Shown here one piece after another: positions 24,399 through 35,215 of a DNA stretch of 64,000 nt (its first letter is position 1; each line of letters begins with the position of its first letter). Below the pieces are notes generated by a model. The model worked only from the letters and a program-made list of their open reading frames with translations, did no database searches and was not told where the DNA came from. The stretch covers positions 1,240,001 through 1,304,000 of the forward strand of contig CM066303.1 of the NCBI GenBank assembly GCA_033807695.1. The letters are read 5' to 3'. The translations under genes were made by a program, and so were the position numbers. The DNA is from Daedaleopsis sinensis. Lineage: Eukaryota; Basidiomycota; Agaricomycetes; Polyporales; Polyporaceae.

Positions 24399-24790
24399 CA
24401 GCATTCTGTGAACGCCTCGCCGAGCGTCGTTGTATCTTGGTTCTTGATACAAGTTCTCGAATTGGAACAGACTCACTGTTCTTATTTGTAGGAAGATGTA
24501 TGGTACGATTCTTGTAATAGTGTAGACGTAGACATGCTTGCAGATCATCACATCAGCTATTTTATAGAACTCTCAGTGCCCTTCAGTGCCCCTTGTGAGG
24601 CTTGTGCAGAGGACTACTAACTAACTGACAGCTAGAGCCTACTAGTCTCTACTACTACTAGTCACTACTAGCAACTGGTAGAGCTCACGTGACCAGTATG
24701 ACGTCGGTCCCGGGCCTCCAACTCTTCCCTGATTACAACAACTCTCCTCCAGCCTGAGCCTGTTCTCGTCCTCTTCTCATTGCTACCACC
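24399..24790. other. Gap between SHPRH and FMP46-like gene
   Basis: 392 bp with short CTAGTAGT-type repeats (24640-24680, several actactagt copies). No gene or clear promoter element is seen. Confidence 0.4.
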
Positions 24791-25370
24791 ATGTTCAAAG
24801 CGTTTACCCGCAGCATCGTAAGTGTACTACAGCTCTGCCTGACTGTAGACCACTCATGTGTTTGCTTATAGCCTGAACTGTCAATCTTGTATGTACTACG
24901 TGGGCCTACACGTCTTCCAGTCGCGCTCAACTGCGAAATATAGCCATAATCCTGCTTCACCGGCATCTACGAATGCTCTGCGTCTACTACGCGCAGCCGT
25001 CTCTTCTCCGTATCCGCCATCGAAGCCGTCCGCCCCGCCGCTCAACTTCAATCTTGAGGTGATCGAGAACAAGCCGCCGACCGCCGACCAGCTACAGACC
25101 ATCCTTTCGTATCTGCCATCCAAATCCCCGACTGGTCCGGGTGGCATCGCAGAAACTGCCTCTCCGGACGTCCTCATCTCCGCCCACCCATCAGTGGACA
25201 GCCGCCCTACAAGCGCGGACGGTATCGTCAAACTTGCCTCTCAGAACCCTAACGCACTCAAATGGCCAATCGTGGTGGACTGGCACAGCGGGAAGGCTGC
25301 AGTGGGCGACCTTGATGCGGTGAAGGGACTGTTAGAGGAGCTCCGGAAGAAGAGAGATGGCGAGGCGTGA
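24791..25370 (+). CDS. FMP46: FMP46-like mitochondrial redox-fold protein (DUF1687)
   Basis: Small mitochondrial protein with a thioredoxin-like fold; biochemical role unknown. Three exons: 24791..24817, 24872..24888 (17 nt) and 24944..25370, giving 156 aa. Start MFKAFTRSI is short, basic and amphipathic, fitting a mitochondrial presequence. The short exon supplies PELSIF, joined to HNPASPASTNALRLL, the family's first strand and helix. ENKPPTADQLQTILSYLP matches the conserved PT-DQL segment, and KWPIVVDWHSGKAAVGD the last strand pair. There is no CxxC motif, so thioredoxin-type catalysis is unlikely. The acceptor at 24943 was preferred over 24920 because only it restores the strand-helix junction in frame. 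Confidence 0.8.
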
Positions 25371-25676
25371 AGCTCGAAGTGTGAAACGAAGGTCCGCTGT
25401 CAGTTTCTCTATCCCCGCCCACGTCGCCGCGAATAGCCCCATTGCTCAAGATGTGCGTGTATTTATAGTGCGTGCTTGACATTATGATATTTCGCCCGTA
25501 AGCGCTACATTGACTGGCTAACTGGCTATTTGGTAGCCTTCGGACGCGAAACCCCCGAACGTTCGCATACATCCACTATTTGCATTGTACACTAAGCTTC
25601 GGATATCCTACGCGTCATAAGAAAGGCGGTTGTGCATGGTGTGTCCAACAGGATCGCTTGACAAGACCCGTGCAGT
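25371..25676. other. Gap before first DUF6533 gene
   Basis: 306 bp, marking the switch from housekeeping genes to a lower-GC accessory block. Nothing specific is recognised. Confidence 0.4.
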
Positions 25677-27415
25677 ATGTCGAATAGTGCCCTTGCACAA
25701 CTATACCAAACCCTTTTGTGAGTCGATAACTGTTGTTTCCCGCGCGGATCATGGTTGAAGAGAGCAGGATTCCGCATCTGGCTTATATCCAGCTGGGCTG
25801 TGTAGGTAAGTAATTTCTGCTAATGTCGTGCAGTTCGCGTACTAATGGCCCTTCTTGTAGCGCTTGTTTTCTACGAGTATCTTCTCACATTTAAGAGAGA
25901 ACACCGCGTGATATGGTCTCGCAAATTGACTATACCGTCCTTCTTGTTCTTATTGAACCGATACGCGCTGTTCCTCTTCGCTATCACCACCATTGTAGCG
26001 GAGTATGCATCACTGGATGTTTCGGTATGGGCTGTGGTTTTACTTGTTGGGTCTGGCGCGCTCATCAGTCGTTACAGATGTGAGTCTCGTATGAGTTGAC
26101 GGACGGATGACTCTATGGCCGAGGCGCTGAAGCATATTTCACCCAAGGTGTCGAATTCCCGATCAATTACAGAGCGCAGTGATGATGCTCTTGAGTGTGG
26201 TGAATACAGGTATGTCGCCTAGCCATGTGCTGAAGCGAAAGAGAAGAGCTGATTCTCATAGTCTTCTTCGCGCTGCGCATTCATGCCATCAACTGCCACA
26301 ATTGGTTCTGGACGACACTACTCCTCGTCTTGGGATCGCTTGACGTGCCGTTCAACATCGTACGCGTATTATTCCAGAGATCAAGAGCCGTTCTAACCTT
26401 TGAGCAGATCGGCGTTGCTAAGGTATACTATGTTTCAAATGACGGTCTTCCGTTTCTGGGTTGCATAGGAGGATACGACAATTGGTCATGGCAGAGGTAT
26501 GTGAGCTCATAGCATGTATGTATCTTCAGACGTGCCGAACTCACGCGATCGTGCTACTATCTTAGAGGTAGGACGAATGATATGCTGTGCAGCGCTCTTC
26601 CTCAGTTGAACGATACTACATCAGGAGCGTCAATAGCAATTGAGGCAATCAATTACGTCACGGCTCTCCTTGAGATCGGTATTACCTGGTATCGGACCGC
26701 AGGCGCAGTCTACGCCGCCAGAAGACTCTACTTGCAGCCCTCACTAAGCTACTATCTGTTACGAGATGGTACGTGATATGTCGCACTCCAGACGTAACCG
26801 CACAACTCAACTCCGTTCCCAGGTACAACGTATAATCTGTGTGTCGTCTGCGGTATAATGCACCTCTCTTCGGCTGATGCCTAATGCAACTCCCAGCACG
26901 GCTTTGTTCGTCAACGTCGTAGGCACCTACCTGGAATTGTCGGTCAGTTTCCCAACCTCTGTTTGACCATCGTGTACAGCCCATCTAAACACCTATATCA
27001 TATTCAGCGCGGGATCTCGCTCAACGGCATACCGTACTTGTGAGTCTTCCACTGCTACGGCGAATCGAAGTCGCCTCGCGCTGAAAGGAGTGGCACGGGC
27101 AGCATCGGCTCTATTCTCATGTCGCGCTTCATCCTTAATCTCCGCATAGCGGACACGCACGAAGATACGGAGCTGCCATCGCTCCGCTCGATCTACTTCC
27201 CCAAATCGGCCGGCCGGAACCCTGTGTTCGACAACTTTGGCGCGTTGTTGGACGTCGAGGGCGAGGGCCATGGAATGGGAGGGTTGGAACAGGAAGGCGA
27301 TGAACATGATATGCTGGGTGGTTGGGCGGGTCCGTCGAGAGCAGCATGTGAGCCGAGAGGCGAGGATACCGGCGATAAATGTGCGATACCCGGAGGAGAT
27401 GCGAGCGAGGTGTAG
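25677..27415 (+). CDS. DUF6533 seven-helix membrane protein, copy A
   Basis: Member of the DUF6533 family of multi-helix membrane proteins common in Agaricomycetes; function unknown. Thirteen exons: 25677..25717, 25768..25805, 25861..26024, 26078..26079, 26148..26209, 26262..26359, 26408..26496, 26566..26567, 26625..26768, 26823..26838, 26897..26942, 27008..27039, 27103..27415; 348 aa. Signature: ALVFYEYLLTFKREHRVIWS, LNRYALFLFAITT, VFFALRIHAINCHNW, GITWYRTAGAVYAARRL, YYLLRDG and the post-helix MSRFILNLR. The acidic, Gly-rich tail is probably cytosolic. Exons 4 and 8 are two nucleotides each. An alternative reading keeps 26566-26768 as one exon, also open. Start 25677 is chosen because the first junction (TT|gtgagt, then a 38-nt exon) is identical to copy B; an earlier start is possible. 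Confidence 0.75.
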
Positions 27416-27582
27416 CGGAGTTGGACCTCGGGAGTAGGTCCATCCCGATCTCACAGGTCGGTTGCTCACGCGAACCACATCCTGTACCCAACAGTGACCC
27501 ATGATTTGCCTGCTACCTCGCTTGTCCTCTCCAATTTTTGCCAATGGGCGCACATTTTTGCAAATCACACTGGCGACGACAG

Positions 27583-27668
27583 AGAGGCACGGTGTTGCCA
27601 TTCACGCCATCAACCGCACAATCTACATTATGTTCATGCTGTGCATATCTTCGCCAACAATATTCACA
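27583..27668 (+). pseudogene. Relic exon of a third DUF6533 copy
   Basis: Between the two intact copies, an acceptor-like gacgacag is followed by a frame reading AIHAINRTIYIMFMLCISS, similar to RIHAINCHNWFWTTLLLVL in copy A and RVHAINEYQWRWTILLIIL in copy B, then a gtatcg donor-like sequence at 27670. No other complete exon of this copy is evident in 27416-27810. Best read as the remains of a further tandem duplicate. Confidence 0.55.
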
Positions 27669-27810
27669 GGTATCGTCAGAATAAAGCGGAGCAACGTGTG
27701 CGCCAGCACAGCCAGGTACCTGGTGCGTCTATCAGGTGCGTCTATCAGTTAAGTCCTGGTACGCAATGTATAAGAGGACAGGACGTTCCGACTAAAGCGC
27801 GGCAGGCGAT

Positions 27811-29625
27811 ATGCTTAATGCCACGTCGAACGAAGATGCTAGACCCATACCGCCTGACAAGATACTCGAGTTCACGCAAGTCATTGAAAGAGTATTGTGA
27901 GTCATTGTCATCCCCTCTACCCGACGATAGTCATCAATTCTCTACTGACCAAGACGAACAGCGCACCAGAATGGACCTACATCGGGATCGGTTGCGCAGG
28001 CATGTGGATTGCTCACAACTCCCGAAACACGGATACACGCTGATGAGCTCGTTTCTACCCCATAGCCCTCATTGTGTTTGAATACTTCCTTACTTTCGAG
28101 CTCGAGCTGCGCGCGATATGGAGCAGAAGATTCACTATCCCGACTATCCTCTTCCTGATGAATCGATATCTTCTGCAGTTGATCGCCCTCATCATTGCGT
28201 TGTCGGTTTGCGTGTCATGGGAAACTGATACGGTCAGTCGTCTGAATGCCCTTTCGAGTGCACTCATTACTGAGCATTTCCGATTAGATGTAAGCGGCTT
28301 GCTATTGCCGTATTTGGCACAGAGTAGTCACCTTCGTGCAGATGCCAGGTCATCGGCAGCACCCTGCATGCATTGGTGTTACTCATCAGCTTGGTCCACG
28401 CGGGTAGGTACGTCGACCCTGTGTCCAATCGACGTTGATTGATGTTTCTCGAAGCGTTCATGGCAATGCGCGTACATGCCATCAATGAATACCAGTGGCG
28501 CTGGACTATTCTTCTGATCATCTTGGGAGTATCTTCTTTCCCATTCAATCTCGTAGGTTGACACTACTGTACAGGAATCTTCAGTGAGTAATTTACAACT
28601 GAAATCTGTCTACACCAGGTGTTAGCGATACGAGTGAAAGAGATCTCAATAGTTGGCGGAGGCCCGAGTCTGGATGGCTGCTGGGGAGTCGGTGCTCAGA
28701 CCATCAATACCCCAGCATGGCAAAGGTGCGCCGTTGCGTTGAATGCATGACCATGGCTGCTCTAATATATAACAGAGGTAACCTACACAGCACATATTTG
28801 TGCATTTGGCAGCTGATGCCCAATGTATATCATAGCGTCCATTGCAGAACCGATAATTAGTGGATACGTCACGAACACCCTTGTGATCGCTATCACCTGG
28901 TATCGCACCGCCGGTGTGGTGTTTGCAGCAAGACGAGCGAACATTCGGGCATCTTTCGGCTATTATTTACTACGAGATGGTAAGCTGCGAGTTTTTTCCA
29001 GACAAGGCAGCGGATGACTCACTAGTAGACATCCTCCGAAGGAACCACTTACTTTATGTGCGCTTGCATTTAGACCTGCTGTTGTTACCTCAGCTCACAG
29101 ACCTATAACCAGTGCCAACATAATCTACACTACCATTTTCATCTACGTGCAAGCTACAGTACGTTTCACCTCAATGACAACGCCTGCAGGCCTGACCACT
29201 GTTGCATGCATAGCACAACCTCTACCTCGGACTGGTTTCCATCACGCGAGTATTGCTTTCGATAGCTGTCCAGCCCACCCACCCGTCATGCTAATTCCTC
29301 GTTCTCAACGTTCAGTATCAGCTCCATTCAGATATCACGCTTCATACTCAACCTCCGAACTCTCGACACATCCCACGGCTCGCTCCCGCACATATCGGAC
29401 AACGGGTCGAAGATCTCCGAGCCGCGTTTTCATTCTCTTGGGAACCTGGGCGCACCCCTGGACGTCGAAGGAGATAACGAGCGCGAATACGAGAGCACGC
29501 ATCTTGGAATTGACGAAGACGACGAAGACGACGAAGCGAGCAGGTTGGGGACGGTACACGCGCGTGGAGTCGTGGGCGAGTATCGCGCTGTCTCCAAAGG
29601 CGACCTCGCAGACATGGAGGACTAG
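27811..29625 (+). CDS. DUF6533 seven-helix membrane protein, copy B
   Basis: Tandem paralogue of copy A with the same exon plan. Exons: 27811..27896, 27962..27999, 28066..28232, 28288..28289, 28342..28403, 28455..28552, 28619..28725, 28776..28777, 28848..28979, 29042..29057, 29113..29158, 29214..29245, 29316..29625; 365 aa, every phase consistent. Signature: ALIVFEYFLTFELELRAIWS, LMNRYLLQLIALIIAL, AFMAMRVHAIN, AITWYRTAGVVFAARR, YYLLRDG, ISRFILNLRTLD. The tail is acidic (runs of D/E near GIDEDDEDDEA). Introns after exons 2 and 12 use GC donors (gcatgt, gcgagt). Two exons are 2 nt long, as in copy A, and here the second is required to avoid a stop. Function unknown. If the 2-nt exons are not spliced, the gene would be a pseudogene. 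Confidence 0.7.
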
Positions 29626-32600
29626 TCGTCAGGAGAGAGATTCTGTATGTATTCCTATGAAATGCCAACGTAGAGCTTTACTTACTACTCAACTCCGCAG
29701 GGTACTACAAGCTTGCCTATTGACGATAGTGAATCCCAAGAGTGCCATTGTCGATGTGTCACCTCTCAGAGTTACGCTTGCAATCAACTTTTGCGCCGTC
29801 CTATTCTCTTGATACACGGCTATCGACGGTGACTCTTGAACTTGAGCTTGAACTTCTACTAGGAGTGAGAGCAACGCCGTTTCTTCGGAGTCCCGATGAG
29901 GCCTGAGGCGCGGAACAAGTCGGGCCGAGAGCACACCGGGAGGGCGCTTGTGAATTTCTGCAACCAAACTTCATCCATCGCAGTGGTGACATCGTCGACA
30001 ACTATCGCGACAAGCTTGAAGTTGTGAAGACTCATCCCATATCTCTTGAAGCAATTTTTCAGCGACCCAAATGAGTAACTCTCATTTCAAAGCTTCGCAT
30101 ACTTCAGTCTTCACCCGATCGCCTCCCATGGAAACGCAATTTACGACAGCAGTTACAAACCTTTATGTTGGAACTAAAATTGAACATTGACGACCTAAAT
30201 CACAGGAATGTTGAAATCCGGGGACTACATCACAGAGCACGTACCATAGGCGACCTCGAGTCTCTGGAGACGCGATCCGTACGGGCACGCAGTCGGGCGC
30301 TCCGACAGCATCAGCAAGAACTTCACCACAGACAACAGCGTTAATGCTCAGCCCTCCGTTGACAAATGCTGGACATCTTTCATCCTGCATCGCCGTGTGA
30401 TTGCGGAGATCCGAACTTTAGTCCGCTGTTAAACGTCCGCAGGTAAGCTTCGCATCAGCGACACACCGGTGAACGTTGGTCGCTCGCTCAGGGTTCGCTC
30501 TACAGACCTTCTTCCCCGTAAACAAGCGCGGAGTAGACATCAGGGGCCCCGACGGGCGAGTATCCAGCTTACTACGTAGCCATTTGCAGTGATACGCCAC
30601 AGACTCTGCTACTGTGTGCCGAGAGCGGACTCTATGCATCTGCAGAGGCAGTGAGTGAATCAATGAATAGTCAGCTTGATGCTCTTTCATGCCGATACTT
30701 ACGCACTATTTGGACGTAGGAAATGGGGCGCGCAAAATATGCACCACAACTGCATCATTCATGACATGAGCCCTGTATCTATACCTGGGTGCTGGACGTG
30801 GATGAAACGACTACTATCGTCGAGACCATTATGGTATGTCTCCTGCAGTTGCTGTGCACAGTGCGGTTCGATGATTATGACGCGGTGTCCTTCGTTATTG
30901 GATGTGCAGGTTATGGTAAGTCTAGTACTCAAGACGGATGTCAAGCGTCCGGACAGCCGGGACAGTCCAGGAATACTCATGACAGCACCTGACAAATTGG
31001 CCATACTGAACGCCGTCCACTGCGCTCAAATACGTATGCTCAGGCACAGTGGCATGGGCTCATCAAGCCGCCTATGCAACTTTCAGGTCCGCACTCGCGT
31101 TTATGGCTATGCGTTACTCATCACATATCGCGCATCGTCTTATCGACGCCCGCCCAAAGCGTGTGCCCGGCTGAAGAGCGCGGATGTTATCGCTAGCGGC
31201 CTCGGGGCGCCGACGCTCGATGACTTGACCAGCCAGCGTTGACTGTGACAGCAACGATCAACCTTAAGTGCTTCCACCCGCCCCCCAAGGCTACTGCATG
31301 GCATACGGAGGTTAGTCGGTCTACCGAGCGTCGCGCTCGTCGTCACTAGCCTGCTAATCCGCTTTACGTTCCTGTCCGTACTTCGCAGTGCGAGACCGCG
31401 TCTATGCTAGCAGATGGCTAGATCTCGCAGAGATTGTGAACCGCTCCGGACGCCCACCGATGTCGACGGCTGGCAGCTGGCTTCGACGCTTCTACAGCTC
31501 GACGATCTCAATCTGTGGAGGTCGATCTAAGGTGACGCAACGGCGCGTTCCTCCTCCGCCACGAATGACTGCTTACCAACTGCCACTGGTCTTTTGCGTT
31601 CGCGGCCAGCGGGCGCAGGTCAGTCAACATACGGCAGCCCTTCACAGCCCTTCAAGAGTCTTGGCGGCGGGGACTGGGATCAGGAGTTGATTCAAGCCTC
31701 TCGAGCGTTGCGCTCGTCTACCAGATATGGACCAGTCGCCGAGTACTCCGCAACTGATTGAGTGGTCTCCATTCAAGTCCAATCAACTCGAGAGCTACGG
31801 CCCGGATCACTCCTCGCGTCCTGTTGTCGGCAGCGACATCCTCGATCTCTTGGGCTCTGGCTCAGCGATGGGACCTCCGCTCAGGACGTGCAGCGTTTGT
31901 ACTACAGGCACACGACGGGCGAAATCCCCGTGCGTGTTGGGAGATTCGCTCGCCCTAGAACCATCTGCGGGTCCATCATGACAGTGGCTAAACCGCGACT
32001 ACACACATTCTACTGTTCAAGGTCTGTCGCTACCAAGACGGTAAGGCTGCGCACGCTCGCCACCATTGTCTTCGGGCGCATCCACGCGCCCTTGCGCGCC
32101 CATCTTCTCTTACAATCGTCGATTGATCTCCATTCGCAGGCTACGGTACCAAGGCATTTTGGAACTCTTCTCTCCATGTCCGCTGCCAGGGGGTTCGAAC
32201 GTCAGTAGATTGCTGCGACGCAGCTGAGTGGTCGCCAAGGCGATGGACTGTCCAGTGTCCCTCTGGGATGTGACTGGATATCTCCTCTAACGTACGTTGC
32301 GCCTGTTCTGTCCGCGATTTACCTCTTGTTGACAATAGACCGCCATGACGTTGGCGACGCACATACCCAACAAGCATAGTTCGGGCTCAGCTTATGAATT
32401 GTGGTTGGTTAGCTTCACTGTGGCGAATCACGCAGACTTCCCATACGGTCATGCAACACGACCCTCAACATCGATCCTGTTCAACCCAACCCAGTCACCG
32501 TCAGAGCATTCGTCCTCTTCTGGTGTTTATCCTGTTTTGTCTTCTGTTGGTCCACGCTCCCGCATCTAGGTCCAACCTGAGCACAAAGAAGCACATCCGC

Positions 32601-35188
32601 GATCCAACTCTGAAGGCCGGCTCCCCAGGGTCCCCCGGTTTCACCTCCTCGCGTGCCATCTCCGCCAGACTCCAACGGTGACGACACTTGACAACAGCTC
32701 GTTGACAACCGGGCACTGGTACGGTTCATCCAAGTAACGCACTCCAATTCGAGAACATGGCACGCAGACGCTCATAGACGTCGCCCCCAGAGGCTAGCGG
32801 GAGGGTGCATTATGCACATCCATCATCAAGACCGCCAGGCTCCGAGCTACGCCAGCATATGGTCGAGACCCCAGACTCACCTCGCATCTCATCATTCGAT
32901 GCGCTCGACAAGCCCGACGCCTCCCCGCTGCCACCCATTCATTTTGAGCACTCCTTTGCGCTGCCGCGGAGGCGCGCGATCAGCGAGGCGGGGCCGCGCC
33001 GTTAGCAAATTGATCGGGATGTGGCCTGATGTGGCAATGACTCTGGCGCGGGCGCGTCTTCCACAGACAGAAGGCGGGATCCGACGCCGCGGCAGTGGGC
33101 CCAGTGTCATTGTCGTTGTCGTTGTCGTCCCGCCGGTAGCCGTCCCATCGATCAGGGGAGGGACGGATGATGGATCGGGATTCGGAGCGCAGCTTGAGCT
33201 GGTTCGGCTTCTCAACATGTCTACTCGGGCTGTCACGGTGGATGAGGATTGTGGCGATATCGCTGGAAGTGCTTTCGACGGATGGAAGCCACACTTCCGA
33301 TGACTATGAGCTACTTGTTGAGAGTTGAGGCAAGTCTCAACCACTTCATTAATTGTTCATGGAAGCCTTTCATTCATTCCATCCTATCCCATTGGCAGCC
33401 TTCGGTGCGACTCCGCTCATACACGGTGTGCGCCGTAATCTCCGCTTCGATAGCCTCGCGACAGTACGTGTCTCTCGAGCTTCCCTGTGCTTCCCAATCT
33501 TCATCTCACCGGAGTCTATGTGTGCTAGCCGGGCGGACAATGCCCTCCAATGCCATGGCGTCCTGTCAATGAAACATGCCACGGGCCCACGGCAGGTGTG
33601 GCAGAGTCCATCTCCGCATCCAGGTCGGACCCCAGCGTTCACACTCTCCGACAACCGTGTCCGCGCGCGAATTGCGTCGGAGCTCCATGCGAGAGCGTTC
33701 ATGTCCACGTCTTCCAAACGTCTTCAACAGAATATTGATGGGAGATGCAGAATGCCCGACGTCTAAGCGCTCATACCGGGTCCTCCCAAGATCCAGTGCC
33801 TCCGGGGCTTCTCGTCATTCATCTGGGCGCGCGTCCTTGCTGCTTCGGACCTGACACGAGGCCGCGTTGGTCCGAGAACGCACCTCACTTTGGGCTTGCT
33901 ACTTGCCAGCCGTGCCTGCACTCTGGCGACGCTGTACAACAACCAGTGCACCCACTGCGCGCGCGTTCAGAACATCACGATCGGTTGATGGATGAGGACT
34001 ACGAGGAAGAGGGAGATGGGACTCGCCTGCTCGAGAAGTCTCTCTGTGCTGCTGTCGTTCAAGCTCCAACTTTGCTCATCACCGTGACTCTTCTCATCAC
34101 CCGGCGGATTTGGATCTGCCACTTCTTCATCTCGAAATCTGGCGCAACCGTCGGCGGGCGTTCGCGATCGAAGCACGGCTGGTCAAGGTGCGAAGAAGGA
34201 AGGACTGCTCATCGACGCTCCACCGACTATGCACAATGCACAACACGACCGTCGGGACTCGGACGAGATGTGGCTGCCCTACTTCCTCAGACTGGAGTGC
34301 ACGCGGCACGGCCGAAGCCCGCGAAGGCACGAAGCACTGTTGGGGCCTGAGGAGGCTGTCAGTGGGACCTGCTTCATGATACGGTTCCTACGGTTGCCTC
34401 CCGAGCTGCTCGCCGACCGTCAATCGCGTCAGCCCTGTCGACGGCCAGAGCCCGAGTGTTCATGTTCATCGCTGACAGCAGCAGGCAGATGAGATGAGAT
34501 GACGAACGTCGGACATCAAGCAGCTTCCCGGACCATCGGCCGTGCCCCTCGCTCACTCGACAGCGCTAGCCCTCCCAGGTCGGTCTTCGAGCGGAGCGGG
34601 CGACACGACACGGTACACCCAGGGGAAGACGTCCGTTCCCGCCACAGCCGACACTCCCAGATTGCGCGCGCCGCGGACTCCCTGTAACGGCAATGCGGCA
34701 CTCGTCGGCAGGGCCCCCTAGTACGTCCGGTATTGGCAGCATCCTTCCTGCTCTCTCCCGCTGTCGGCCATCGCGCGAATCTGATCGTGCCGGGGGCTTT
34801 CAGGCGTCCGCGCAAGTCTGAGAAAACGCACGACTCGCACTACCACTGGCACTTGACACTAGGCCGACTATCCGTCTGCGAACCCGTGGCCACCATCTCT
34901 GCTCGGTCTCGTATCGCGCCGCACACCTGCAACAGTGCCCGCCCTCCTCCTGCCGCCCTCTACTAGTATCCCTCGACGGGAGCACGAGGCACGTCCCGGG
35001 CCCCCGCTCACGCACACGCTCAGGGTCGCCGCGGGCTCTATAGGATGATCTGTACAAGCGAGGACGAGTCCTGTTTCAGGCTCTTCTGAAGATGACAGAT
35101 CCGCAACCTTCTCCTTCTTCCGTTCTCCTTCTCCCGTCCTCCTGAGGCTCTCTGGCCATCGGGCCTCGGCAGGTGCGTCTTCGCTCTC

Positions 35189-35215
35189 GGCTTCGGCTTC
35201 GGCTTCGGCTTCGGG
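35189..35215. repeat. Hexanucleotide microsatellite (GGCTTC)n
   Basis: Four perfect tandem ggcttc units and a partial fifth, within the gene-free interval. On the minus strand it encodes the EAEAEA run of a spurious ORF. Confidence 0.85.

Noticed and set aside
30676..31242. Possible fourth DUF6533 remnant (TYALFGRRKW)
   Set aside because: A short resemblance to a TM-loop motif, with no further aligned exon on either side; too weak to call.
33569..33576. Pheromone-response-element-like ATGAAACA upstream of STE12, with further matches near 60278 and 60941
   Set aside because: About two chance matches to an 8-mer are expected in 64 kb over both strands; three scattered ones carry no signal.
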